This document shows, one piece after another, positions 23,297 through 31,271 of a stretch of 40,435 nt of DNA. Position 1 is the first letter of the stretch. Every line of letters begins with the position of its first letter. The position numbers and the translations under genes are program-made. The stretch covers positions 1-40,435 of the forward strand of contig NZ_BCWY01000084.1 of the NCBI RefSeq assembly GCF_001894825.1. The letters are read 5' to 3'. The DNA is from Rhodococcus jostii NBRC 16295 (GTDB lineage: Bacteria; Actinomycetota; Actinomycetes; Mycobacteriales; Mycobacteriaceae). The notes beneath the pieces were generated by a model that worked only from the letters and a program-made list of their open reading frames with translations, ran no database searches and was not told where the DNA came from.

Positions 23297-24418
23297 ATGA
23301 CCGACAAGAAACCCGTCATCGTCTACGGAGTCTCCGGATACACCGGGCGGCTCGTGTGTGAATACCTGCGCGAGTTCAACATTCCGTTCATTGCGGCGGG
23401 CCGCGACAAGAAGCGGATCCAGGAAGTGCTCGATCGCATTCCCGGCCTCGACACCGTCGACCACGAAGTCGTCGAGGTCGAGCACACCGTCGCGGCGCTG
23501 ACCGAACTGTTCAGCGAGGCACGCGTGGTCAGCAACATGGTCGGCCCGTTCATCAAGCACGGCGCCGTGGTCGTCGAGGCAGCCCTCGCCGCGGGATGTC
23601 ACTACACCGACACGACCGGTGAGCAGGACTGGGTTCTGGACGTACAGGCGAAGTTCGGCGACCGGTTCGCGGAGAAGGGGCTGCTGCTGTCTCCGGGCGT
23701 TGCGCAGATGTACACCACCGGTGAGATCGCCGCGAACATCGCCCTGGAGACTCCGGGGTTGGACACTCTCGACATCCTGGTGTTGTGGAAGGGCTTTCCC
23801 ACCTACGCGTCCACGCAGACGATCTTCACGATCCTCAAGGCCGACTGGTACTACCTGGAACAGAACCGATACGAGAAGTGGGACCCCGGTACCACGTTCG
23901 AGGTCGTGGTGCCGGGACAGCACCAGATGGCCCTCGCGCTGCCCTGGGGCGGCACCTGCCATCCCGTGTGGTTCAAGGACGATCCGCGGGTGGCGAACGT
24001 GAAGGCGGCCGGCGGCGTGTTCGACCGTTCCGTGATGGAGGGCGTCGTCGCGACGCAGAAGATGGTCGAGGAGCAGATCAAGACCCTTCCCGCGGACCAG
24101 CAGGACGCGGCGCTCGCGGAGATCGCCGGTTCCGTGCAGGCGGGAATGCCACCGAGGGAGAACCCACGCGTCAACACGTCGCTGGACTCCGTGTACGCGT
24201 CGGGGCCGTTGGGTCGGGCGCACTGCGTCATCCACGGCAACTGCAACTACAAGCAGACCGGCCTCCTGCAGGCGTACGCCGCGTACTCCCTGTTGCAGCA
24301 ACCCCCGAAGCGGACGGGCCTCGCGTCGGCGTGCCAGGCTTTCGGCCACCGCGAACTCCTGGGAATCCTGCGCAGCTTCGGCCTCGTGATGGAGCCGGTC
24401 CTCACCGTGCAGAGCTGA
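23297..24418 (+). CDS. Saccharopine-dehydrogenase-like NAD(P)-binding protein (DUF5938-like)
   Basis: A 373-aa protein with an N-terminal Rossmann fold (VIVYGVSGYTGRLVCEYL; GxSGxTG at 11-17). The segment VVSNMVGPFIKHGAVVVEAA and then HYTDTTGEQDW are hallmarks of the saccharopine-dehydrogenase-like / trans-acting enoyl-reductase group. The C-terminal half is unlike lysine-pathway enzymes and includes an aromatic-rich segment (WYYLEQNRYEKWDPG). True saccharopine reductase is therefore unlikely, and a lipid-type reductase is possible. ATG 23297 has GAAAGG 7 bases upstream. It sits 41 bp after the SDR gene and 34 bp before the acyl-CoA synthetase gene, in one operon. Confidence 0.78.
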   Translation: MTDKKPVIVYGVSGYTGRLVCEYLREFNIPFIAAGRDKKRIQEVLDRIPGLDTVDHEVVEVEHTVAALTELFSEARVVSNMVGPFIKHGAVVVEAALAAGCHYTDTTGEQDWVLDVQAKFGDRFAEKGLLLSPGVAQMYTTGEIAANIALETPGLDTLDILVLWKGFPTYASTQTIFTILKADWYYLEQNRYEKWDPGTTFEVVVPGQHQMALALPWGGTCHPVWFKDDPRVANVKAAGGVFDRSVMEGVVATQKMVEEQIKTLPADQQDAALAEIAGSVQAGMPPRENPRVNTSLDSVYASGPLGRAHCVIHGNCNYKQTGLLQAYAAYSLLQQPPKRTGLASACQAFGHRELLGILRSFGLVMEPVLTVQS

Positions 24419-24452
24419 TCGTCCCGGCCGCGACTTCGAGGAGGACCGCACG

Positions 24453-25976
24453 ATGCGCTTGACCGACTACCTCGACAAGGGTGCCTCGCTCGGCCCGGCG
24501 GCGCCGTGCCTGACGATGGGCGACCGGACACTGTCGTACGCGGACGTCCAGCACCTGAGCCGACGCGTCGCGGCGGCGCTGGCGCGGTCGGGGATCACCC
24601 CGGGCGACACCGTGGCCGTCCTGTCCGGCAACGATCCGACCGCGTTCTCCTGCGTGTTCGGGATCAGCCGGGCAGGGGCGGTGTGGTGCCCGATCAACCC
24701 GCGGAACGAGGCGGCGGAGAATCGGGATCTGCTCGACCTCTTCGACTGCCGCTGCCTGATCTTCCAGAAAGCGTTCGGGCCCTTGGTCGATCGGATCCGC
24801 GGACAATTGCCGCTGTTGACGACGCTCGTGTGTCTCGACGGTGACGAAGAGTACGCGCACCCGTTCGACGACTGGCTGGGCACCGAACTCCGCGACGCAG
24901 CCCCCGTCGACGACCTCGCGATGATCGTCGGGACCGGCGGGACCACAGGCAGACCGAAAGGCGTGATGCTCACGGACCGGAACATCGAGACGATGTCCGC
25001 GCTGACCTTGATGAGCTATCCGTTCGACGGCAGACCGGTGTACCTCGCCCTCGCGCCGTTGACGCACGCGGCCGGGGTCCTGTGCTTTCCGATCCTCACG
25101 CTCGGCGGCCAGGTGGTCATCATGCCCTCGCCCGATCTGGGGCAGTTCCTCGCCCACATCGACCGCGACCGGGTCACCCACACCTTCCTGCCGCCGACCC
25201 TGATCTACATGCTGCTGGACCAGACCGACCTGGAGAACACGGACCTGGGTTCGCTGCAATGCTTCTGGTACGGCGCGGCGCCGATCTCGCCGACGCGGCT
25301 CGAGGAGGCGATGACCCGGATCGGGCCGGTGATGGCCCAGCTGTTCGGGCAGAGCGAGGCGCCGATGATGATCGCGACCATGGCGCCGAAAGACCATTTC
25401 CACGCGGACGGCTCGGTCGCGACCGCCCGGTTGCGCTCCGCGGGCAGACCCTCCCCGCTGGTGACGGTCGCGATCATGGACGGACAGGGGGCGTTGCTCC
25501 CGGCCGGTGAGCGCGGCGAGGTGGTGGTGCGCAGCTCGCTCGTCATGAAGGGCTACTACAAGAATCCCGTTGCGACACAGGAGGCGTCGGCGTACGGCTG
25601 GCATCACACGGGCGACATCGGGTACCTCGACGACGACAACTTCCTGTACATCGTCGACCGCGCCAAGGACATGATCATCACCGGCGGATTCAACGTCTAC
25701 TCCGTCGAGGTGGAACAGGCGCTCATGGCGTACCCGGGAATTCAGGACTGCGGCGTGATCGGGCTTCCCGACGAGAAATGGGGTGAACGGGTCGTCGCCG
25801 TGGTCCAGTCCCGGGCCGATTCGCAGATTGCGGCCGACGAGCTCACGGCGTTCGTGAAGGCCCGCATCGGCAGCGTGAAGACCCCGAAGGAAATCCTGAT
25901 CTGGCCGGATCTGCCTCGGTCCAAACTCGGGAAGGTCCTCAAGAACGAGATCAAACAGAAGCTGCTCGGGCCGTAG
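24453..25976 (+). CDS. Acyl-CoA synthetase (AMP-binding, FadD-like)
   Basis: A 507-aa ANL-superfamily enzyme activating a carboxylic acid via an acyl-adenylate to the CoA thioester. The P-loop-like A3 motif TGGTTGRPKG is near residues 161-170; A5 is FGQSEAP, A7 is HHTGDIGYLDDD, A8 is VDRAKDMIITGGFNVYSVEV, and the catalytic lysine lies in PRSKLGKVLK (488-497). A GAGGAGG ribosome site precedes ATG 24453. As the last gene of the TetR-controlled operon it implies the pathway passes through a CoA-bound acid. The chain length or ring type of the substrate cannot be read from sequence. Confidence 0.9.
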   Translation: MRLTDYLDKGASLGPAAPCLTMGDRTLSYADVQHLSRRVAAALARSGITPGDTVAVLSGNDPTAFSCVFGISRAGAVWCPINPRNEAAENRDLLDLFDCRCLIFQKAFGPLVDRIRGQLPLLTTLVCLDGDEEYAHPFDDWLGTELRDAAPVDDLAMIVGTGGTTGRPKGVMLTDRNIETMSALTLMSYPFDGRPVYLALAPLTHAAGVLCFPILTLGGQVVIMPSPDLGQFLAHIDRDRVTHTFLPPTLIYMLLDQTDLENTDLGSLQCFWYGAAPISPTRLEEAMTRIGPVMAQLFGQSEAPMMIATMAPKDHFHADGSVATARLRSAGRPSPLVTVAIMDGQGALLPAGERGEVVVRSSLVMKGYYKNPVATQEASAYGWHHTGDIGYLDDDNFLYIVDRAKDMIITGGFNVYSVEVEQALMAYPGIQDCGVIGLPDEKWGERVVAVVQSRADSQIAADELTAFVKARIGSVKTPKEILIWPDLPRSKLGKVLKNEIKQKLLGP

Positions 25977-26036
25977 CGGTCGAAACGCGGGGGATCGGAA
26001 CGTGGGTTTCGCGGCGACTGGAGATACTGTCGGGTG

Positions 26037-26654
26037 ATGGTGAATGGGCACGTACTCAGCAGGGAACTGCTCGCCGACGCGCTGGCACGCTTCGAACCAC
26101 GGATCGTGGACCCCACGAATCGGCGGTCCGCGGCGGTCGTGATCGCCGTGATGAACGACGGGGCGGACGGTCAGGCCGTTCCGCTGACGAGGCGTCCGAG
26201 CAAGATGCGAGCGCATCCGGGCCAGTTCGCATTGCCCGGCGGAGGGGTGGATCCGGGGGAGACCGGCGAGGACGCCGCCCGGCGGGAACTGCACGAGGAG
26301 CTGGGCCTGGACGTAGAGCCGTCCGCGGTGCTCGGCCGGCTCGACGACTACGTCACCCGATCCGGTTACGTCATCACACCGTTCGTCGTGTGGTCGGACC
26401 AGCCGATCACGTCCCTCGTCCCCAATCGCGAGGAAGTAGCGGAAGTGTTCTCGGTGGCCGTCCCCGAGATCGATGCGGAGCCGCGGTTCGTCGAGATCCC
26501 CGAATCGTCGAAACCGGTGATCCAGTGGCCGTTCCGGCGGCACCTCGTGCACGCCCCGACCGGCGCGGTCGTGTACCAGTTCCGGGAGGTCGCGCTGCAC
26601 GGGAGGCACACGCGCATCGACGGATTCGACCAGCCGGTGTTCGCCTGGCGTTAG
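26037..26654 (+). CDS. NUDIX hydrolase, CoA-pyrophosphatase type (NudL-like)
   Basis: A 205-aa hydrolase with a perfect NUDIX box (GGVDPGETGEDAARREL, then HEELGL). The preceding PLTRRPSKMRAHPGQFALPG closely follows the CoA-pyrophosphatase motif LLTxRSxxLRxHxGQVAFPG. Members cleave CoA or acyl-CoA to 4'-phosphopantetheine and ADP, so acyl-CoA housekeeping is likely, and the adjacent acyl-CoA synthetase gene fits. GTG 26034, ATG 26037 and GTG 26040 are adjacent starts without a Shine-Dalgarno. GATACT at 26023-26028 is a good -10, so the message is probably leaderless with the transcript start at 26034-26037. Confidence 0.85.
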   Translation: MVNGHVLSRELLADALARFEPRIVDPTNRRSAAVVIAVMNDGADGQAVPLTRRPSKMRAHPGQFALPGGGVDPGETGEDAARRELHEELGLDVEPSAVLGRLDDYVTRSGYVITPFVVWSDQPITSLVPNREEVAEVFSVAVPEIDAEPRFVEIPESSKPVIQWPFRRHLVHAPTGAVVYQFREVALHGRHTRIDGFDQPVFAWR

Positions 26655-26695
26655 CGACACACGCCGACCGGCGCACGCGACTAATCTCACAGTTC

Positions 26696-27754
26696 GTGAC
26701 CCTCTTCGAGTCCCTCGCCCGAAAGCTCGACCGCACCGGCGTCGACCCCGTCGCCTGGCATCCGCCGTCGCCGCCACCGCTCACGGGAGTGCTCGCTCCC
26801 AACCGGATTCTCGACGACGTCCAACGATGGGTTCTGCCCACCGGTGAAGGTCCGGAAGACGTGGCGGTCGATCATGACGGCCGGGTGGTGACCGGGGGGA
26901 ACGACGGGCGGATCTGGCGGTTCGACCACCAGGGTGCTGCCACCGAACTCGCGAACACGCGCGGGCGACCCCTCGGTGTGGAGGTACTCGACGACGGCCG
27001 GTTCCTGATCTGCGACGCCGAGCGTGGCGTGCTGAGGGTCGACGAGAAGGGGCGCGTCGACGTCCTGGCCGACTCCGCGGTCGGACGCCCACTCGTGGCG
27101 TGCAACAACTCGGCGGTCGGCCGCGACGGAATCGTGTACTTCACCGACTCCTCCGCGCACTTCACGATCGCCGACCACCGCTACGACCTCCTCGAGCACC
27201 GGGGGACCGGTCGCCTGCTGCGGCTCGACCCGGGTACGGGACAGACCGACCTCCTGGCCGAGGGACTGCAGTTCGCGAACGGCGTCGGTCTGGCGTCGGA
27301 CGAATCGTTCGTCCTCGTCGCCGAAACCGGGTCCTACCAGGTCTCCCGCGTCGATCTGACCGGTTCGTCACAGGGCAGGACGTCGGTCTGGGCGGAGAAT
27401 CTGCCCGGCATCCCGGACAACATGACGTCCCAGACGCGCGACGGGCTGTTCTGGGTGGCGCTCTACAGCCCGCGGATGAGGCTCCTGGACATGATCGCGC
27501 CCTACCCCACGCTGCGGATCGTGACGGCGAACCTGCCGGACGCCGTCCAACCGGATCCCGAGCACGCCGGCTGGGTGATCGCGCTCGACGTCGAGGGCCG
27601 GATCGTGCACAGCCTGCGCGGAGGCAAGGGCAGCTACTCACCCGTGACCGGGGTGCGGGAGCACGACGGGTGGCTGTACCTGGGAAGTCTGTCCGCGGAC
27701 TCCGTCGCGCGCGTCCCATTGCCGCCATCACCGGACGTCGCGCCCGGCGCGTGA
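26696..27754 (+). CDS. SMP-30/strictosidine-synthase-like beta-propeller protein
   Basis: A 352-aa six-bladed beta-propeller of the SMP-30/gluconolactonase/strictosidine-synthase-like group. Characteristic blades are GEGPEDVAVDHDGRVVTGGN, NNSAVGRDGIVYFTDSSAHF and LQFANGVGLASDESFVLVAE; the tail ends YLGSLSADSVARVPLP. Relatives hydrolyse lactones or esters using a bound divalent metal; plant-like alkaloid condensation is not expected. GTG 26696 has no Shine-Dalgarno, but TAATCT (26682-26687) ends 8 bases before it, which suggests a leaderless mRNA. Upstream in-frame sequence overlaps the NUDIX gene and is not similar to the family. The substrate is unknown. Confidence 0.82.
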   Translation: MTLFESLARKLDRTGVDPVAWHPPSPPPLTGVLAPNRILDDVQRWVLPTGEGPEDVAVDHDGRVVTGGNDGRIWRFDHQGAATELANTRGRPLGVEVLDDGRFLICDAERGVLRVDEKGRVDVLADSAVGRPLVACNNSAVGRDGIVYFTDSSAHFTIADHRYDLLEHRGTGRLLRLDPGTGQTDLLAEGLQFANGVGLASDESFVLVAETGSYQVSRVDLTGSSQGRTSVWAENLPGIPDNMTSQTRDGLFWVALYSPRMRLLDMIAPYPTLRIVTANLPDAVQPDPEHAGWVIALDVEGRIVHSLRGGKGSYSPVTGVREHDGWLYLGSLSADSVARVPLPPSPDVAPGA

Positions 27755-27755
27755 C

Positions 27756-27800
27756 ACAACCGGGCGCACGGGACGATCGACCGGGCACCATCCCGGTTGT
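27756..27800. repeat. 9-bp inverted repeat between the SMP-30 and phosphatidyltransferase genes
   Basis: ACAACCGGG (27756-27764) and CCCGGTTGT (27792-27800) are perfectly complementary, separated by 27 bp that contain a smaller CCGGG...CCCGG pairing option. It begins 2 bases after the SMP-30 stop and could be a terminator lacking a U tract. Confidence 0.4.
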
Positions 27801-27869
27801 GGAAGAGTGGCGACAGCGGTGCGACGAGCGCCCGAAGACAGGTCCGCACTCGACGCTGGGGAGATTTTG

Positions 27870-28493
27870 GTGAATTCGGTGGACCGGGACACAGCGCGGT
27901 CGGACCGGATCATGACGGTTCCGAACCTCCTGAGCGTGGTCCGACTCCTCGGCGTGCCGTTGTTCGTGTACCTGCTGCTCGTCACCCACTCCGACGGGTG
28001 GGCGCTCGCGATTCTCATGATCAGCGGCTTCACCGACTGGCTCGACGGAAAACTGGCGCGGATTCTCGACCAGTCGTCGAAGCTGGGTGCGCTCCTCGAC
28101 CCGTTCGTCGATCGCCTGTACGTCGTCACGACGCTGGTGACGTTCGTCGTGCGCGGATTCATTCCCTGGTGGGTGGCGGCGATCCTGATCGGCCGCGACG
28201 CCGTGCTCGCACTCACCCTGTTGATCTACCGCCGCCGCGGCCTGCCGCCCCCCGACGTCATGTACCTCGGCAAGGGCGCGACGTTCCTGCTGATGTTCGC
28301 ACTGCCGATGATCCTCGCGGCGCACGGTGACTGGAGCATCGCCACCGTGGCGCAACCGCTCGGTGTGGCTCTGCTGATCTGGGGCACGGTGCTGTACGTC
28401 TGGACCGGACTGCTCTACACCGTCAACGCGCTGACCGTCGCGCGCACCGTTCCCGTGCGAGGACCGGGCGGCGATGAACGCGAGGCCGATTGA
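27870..28493 (+). CDS. pgsA2: CDP-alcohol phosphatidyltransferase (PgsA2-like, Rv1822)
   Basis: A 207-aa integral membrane enzyme transferring a phosphatidyl group from CDP-diacylglycerol. The family signature DG(x2)AR(x8)G(x3)D(x3)D is complete in DWLDGKLARILDQSSKLGAL followed by LDPFVD. It has about six hydrophobic helices. Mycobacterial Rv1822 is annotated as phosphatidylglycerophosphate synthase, although cardiolipin synthase has also been proposed for it, and the same ambiguity holds here. GTG 27870 has GGGGAG 6 bases upstream; GTG 27807 would add an unsupported 21 residues. The stop overlaps the next start (TGATG), opening a run of membrane genes. Confidence 0.88.
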   Translation: MNSVDRDTARSDRIMTVPNLLSVVRLLGVPLFVYLLLVTHSDGWALAILMISGFTDWLDGKLARILDQSSKLGALLDPFVDRLYVVTTLVTFVVRGFIPWWVAAILIGRDAVLALTLLIYRRRGLPPPDVMYLGKGATFLLMFALPMILAAHGDWSIATVAQPLGVALLIWGTVLYVWTGLLYTVNALTVARTVPVRGPGGDEREAD

Positions 28494-29356
28494 TGAAACG
28501 GACAGAGTCCGGCATCCGCCGGAATCCGGTGCCGTCCCTGCTCAGGTCCCTGATGAACGATCACCTGGACCCCGGGTACGAGGGCGCCGCCGAGGATCGT
28601 GAGCAGGGCCATTCACGACAGACCCGGGTCGGTCAGCAGGTGTGGATCGCGATCGGAGCGCTGCTCGTCGGTCTCGTGTTGTCGGTCGCGTACCGGCAGG
28701 CCACCGAACGGATCCCGGGCACCGAGCAGGTGCGCTCCGAACTTCTGAGCAAGGTGCAGGACGCCGAGGATCGTGCGAGCGCGCTCGCCGGCACCCGGGA
28801 CACGCTGTCGACACAGGCCGACGACGCCCGTGCCACCGCGCTGGCGGGCGACGCCCGCGGTGCGGCGCTGCTCGGCGAACTCCGCGGCCTCGAGGGGGAC
28901 GCGGCGCTCGAGGCCGTGCACGGTCCGGGTCTGACCGTGACCTTGACGGATCCGGCGGCCAAACCCAACCTGTCCGACTCGTCTCAGCGCAGCGTCGGTG
29001 GGAAGGCTGTGGTGCTCGATCGCGACCTGCAATCGGTGGTCAATTCGCTGTGGGCGAGTGGAGCGGAGGCCATCGCGGTCGGCGATGTCCGGGTAGGCCC
29101 GTCCGTGACGATCCGGCAGGCCGGCGGCGCGATGCTCGTGGACAATCAGCCGGTGTTCTCGCCCTATGTGGTGTCGGCGATCGGCCCACAGGGGCCGATG
29201 CAGACCGGGTTCGTGGTGAGCGACGCCTACCTGCGGATGTCCAGCGTGGCGCAGCTGTACGGCATCGGCTTCGCAGTGGCCGAAGCCGATGATCTCCACT
29301 TGCCTGCCGCCCCGGCGCGGGAAGTGCGTGCGGCCCGGGAAGTGGGAACACGATGA
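28493..29356 (+). CDS. DUF881 membrane protein (Rv1823-like, YlxW/YlxX family)
   Basis: A 287-aa bitopic protein. A 45-residue cytoplasmic start precedes one transmembrane helix (about 50-68, VWIAIGALLVGLVLSVAY), a coiled coil (SELLSKVQDAEDRASALAGT) and the extracytoplasmic DUF881 domain (GPGLTVTLTDPAAKP; ASGAEAIAVGDVRV; VVSAIGPQ). Its function is unknown. Relatives YlxW and YlxX lie just before sbp and ftsAZ in Bacillus subtilis. ATG 28493 overlaps the phosphatidyltransferase stop by one base, and its own stop overlaps sbp by 4 bp. A septum- or envelope-associated role is inferred from context. Confidence 0.85.
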   Translation: MKRTESGIRRNPVPSLLRSLMNDHLDPGYEGAAEDREQGHSRQTRVGQQVWIAIGALLVGLVLSVAYRQATERIPGTEQVRSELLSKVQDAEDRASALAGTRDTLSTQADDARATALAGDARGAALLGELRGLEGDAALEAVHGPGLTVTLTDPAAKPNLSDSSQRSVGGKAVVLDRDLQSVVNSLWASGAEAIAVGDVRVGPSVTIRQAGGAMLVDNQPVFSPYVVSAIGPQGPMQTGFVVSDAYLRMSSVAQLYGIGFAVAEADDLHLPAAPAREVRAAREVGTR

Positions 29357-29751
29357 CAACGGCGGAGTCGAATGGAGGCGTCACACGAATGAAGGCAGCA
29401 CTGAAGGGTGGATCCGCGATCTACGGGGTGCTCGCCCTGATGGTGGGCATCGTGCTGGGAGTGGTGTTCAGCCCGCAAGTGCCCGACGCCGTGCAGCCCT
29501 ACCTGCCCATCGCCGTCGTCGCAGCTCTCGACGCGGTGTTCGGCGGGTTGCGTGCGTACCTCGACGAGATCTTCGACTCGAAGGTGTTCGTCGTGTCCTT
29601 CGTGTTCAACGTGCTGGTGGCGGCGCTGATCGTGTGGCTCGGTGACCAACTCGGTGTCGGAACCCAGTTGTCCACTGCGATCGTGGTGGTGCTGGGCATC
29701 CGCATCTTCGGCAACGCGGCGGCGCTCCGGCGGCGCCTGTTCGGGGCGTGA
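29353..29751 (+). CDS. sbp: Small basic protein Sbp (DUF1290, Rv1824-like)
   Basis: A 132-aa integral membrane protein with three to four helices (YGVLALMVGIVLGVVFSP; YLPIAVVAALDAVFGGLRAY; FVVSFVFNVLVAALIVWLGD; AIVVVLGIRIFGNAAALRRR). GGLRAYLDEIFDSKVF and IRIFGN are the conserved blocks of the family. Function unknown. The B. subtilis homologue sits between ylxX and ftsA. ATG 29353 overlaps the upstream DUF881 stop; ATG 29389 is an alternative start that would give a protein nearer the typical 110-120 aa. It lies between two DUF881 genes. Confidence 0.85.
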   Translation: MTTAESNGGVTRMKAALKGGSAIYGVLALMVGIVLGVVFSPQVPDAVQPYLPIAVVAALDAVFGGLRAYLDEIFDSKVFVVSFVFNVLVAALIVWLGDQLGVGTQLSTAIVVVLGIRIFGNAAALRRRLFGA

Positions 29752-29758
29752 GCGGCAC

Positions 29759-30505
29759 ATGAGCGGGCACGAAGGCAGGCACGAACTGCACGGGGAGGAA
29801 CCGGCGACGTCGCGGCGCTCGCACGTCGTCTTCGCGCTCCTGGCCGCGATCCTGCTCGGCGGACTGGGGATCGCGATCGTGACGCAGGTGAAGAACACCG
29901 GGTCCGGCGACACGCTGGACTCCGCGAGCCCCGCCGATCTGCTGGTCGTCCTGGACACCCTGAATCAACGCGAGGCGGCCCTGCGGCAGGAGATCGCGGG
30001 GCTGGAACAGACCTTGGCAACGTTGCAACAGAGTGGGAGTTCCGGGGCCGCTCTCGACGAGGCGCAGGCGCGGTTGACCGCCCTGTCGATCCAGGTCGGG
30101 AGTGCGCCTGCCACCGGCCCCGGAGTGACGATGAGCATCACCGACCCCAACAAGGGGGTCGGCTCCGAGGTTCTGCTCGACCTGGTGCAGGAATTGCGCG
30201 CCGCCGGCGCCGAAGCCGTCCAGATCCAGGGTGCGGACGGCGCCCCCATCCGGATCGGCGTCGACTCGTGGGTGTCGGGTTCGCCGGGCGGTGTCTCGGT
30301 GGACGGCCGGAAGGTCGGCGCGCCGTACGGGGTGGTCGCGATCGGTGATCCGCCGACTCTGGCGGCGGCCCTGAACATTCCCGGAGGGGTCGTCGACACC
30401 GTCGCGCGCAGCGGGGGACAGCTGACGATCGAACAATCACAGCAGGTCACGATCTCCGCCTTGCGAGAGGCGAAACCTCGCCAATACGCTCAGCCCGGAA
30501 ATTGA
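29759..30505 (+). CDS. Second DUF881 membrane protein (Rv1825-like)
   Basis: A 248-aa bitopic protein with the same architecture as the DUF881 protein at 28493: a charged start, one transmembrane helix (about 23-42, VVFALLAAILLGGLGIAIVT), a coiled coil (TLNQREAALRQEIAGLEQTL) and a DUF881 domain (GPGVTMSITDPNKG; LRAAGAEAVQIQGAD; GVVAIGDP). The two copies share the GPG(L/V)T and AGAEA(I/V) blocks but are clearly diverged, so the duplication is old. ATG 29759 lies 7 bp after the sbp stop. A 42-bp gap to gcvH contains the gcvH ribosome site and little room for a promoter. Confidence 0.85.
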   Translation: MSGHEGRHELHGEEPATSRRSHVVFALLAAILLGGLGIAIVTQVKNTGSGDTLDSASPADLLVVLDTLNQREAALRQEIAGLEQTLATLQQSGSSGAALDEAQARLTALSIQVGSAPATGPGVTMSITDPNKGVGSEVLLDLVQELRAAGAEAVQIQGADGAPIRIGVDSWVSGSPGGVSVDGRKVGAPYGVVAIGDPPTLAAALNIPGGVVDTVARSGGQLTIEQSQQVTISALREAKPRQYAQPGN

Positions 30506-30547
30506 TCTTCGCATCCGCCCGCGGATTGCCATCGAAAGGAAGCCACT

Positions 30548-30952
30548 GTGAGTGAGCTCGAAATCCCCGCCGATCGTCGGTACACCGCCGAACACGAGTG
30601 GGTCGAGCGGACGGGGCCCACGACGGTACGCGTCGGCATCACCGATTTCGCGCAGTCCCAGCTCGGCGACGTCGTGTTCGTCCAGCTTCCGGCAGTGGAC
30701 GACGACGTGACGGCGGGCGAATCGTTCGGTGAGGTGGAATCCACCAAGAGCGTCTCCGACATCTACGCCCCGCTGACCGCGAAAGTCGTTGCCGCCAACG
30801 CTGATCTGGACGGCAACCCGGAACTCGTGAACTCCGCCCCCTACGGGCAGGGGTGGCTGGTGGAACTCGGCGTCGCCGACGAGGCGACGCTCGACGCGGC
30901 CCTCGGCGACATGCTGGACGCCGCCGGCTACGGCGAGATCGCGGCAGGGTAA
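30548..30952 (+). CDS. gcvH: Glycine cleavage system H protein
   Basis: A 134-aa lipoyl carrier that shuttles the aminomethyl group between GcvP, GcvT and Lpd. The lipoylated residue is Lys67 in GEVESTKSVSDIYAPL. The protein begins with the usual RYTAEHEWVE and ends with a helical tail. GTG 30548 has AAAGGAAG upstream. It is downstream of the DUF881-sbp-DUF881 genes and upstream of garA, as in mycobacteria. No glycine riboswitch precedes it, although one precedes gcvP 3.5 kb away. Confidence 0.95.
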   Translation: MSELEIPADRRYTAEHEWVERTGPTTVRVGITDFAQSQLGDVVFVQLPAVDDDVTAGESFGEVESTKSVSDIYAPLTAKVVAANADLDGNPELVNSAPYGQGWLVELGVADEATLDAALGDMLDAAGYGEIAAG

Positions 30953-31271
30953 TTTCCCGGGCACCCGCGAAACGGTAATCGGACAGTTTCGGACGTCGCC
31001 GACAGCGCGGAAATCCGGGATGCCGGAGAAATCCGCTGTCGGAATACCGGTTCGTAATGCGCTGGCGGCCTGTCTCACTACACGCACCGGCGTGCGCAGG
31101 GTACGGTCGAAGTGAACGCATGTGCCGTGTCGGGGCGCAGGTCCGTAGTTTGAATGTGATCGTGGGAGTTTGCACAGAAGTTAATGTGCACGGGAACCGA
31201 ATTATGTAGTACCGAGTGGCATTGCGTAGTCCAGCGAATCTTGCTGGATGATCGAACTAGGAGGAGAAACG
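30953..31271 (+). promoter_or_regulatory. 319-bp non-coding region before garA
   Basis: No convincing gene lies here, and AT content is higher than in neighbouring coding DNA. A weak -10 candidate, TTATGT (31202-31207), has TTAATG 15 bp upstream. A small hairpin (TCCAGC 31230-31235, loop GAATCTT, GCTGGA 31243-31248) sits 11 bases before the AGGAGG ribosome site of garA. The length suggests garA has its own promoter or promoters and a structured 5' leader. Confidence 0.45.

Noticed and set aside
23297..24418. Lysine-pathway saccharopine dehydrogenase
   Set aside because: Only the Rossmann half is similar; the C-terminal half and the operon context do not fit lysine metabolism.
24402..26777. 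About 790-codon antisense frame opposite the acyl-CoA synthetase and NUDIX genes
   Set aside because: Same GC-driven artefact; it spans two real plus-strand genes with clear motifs.
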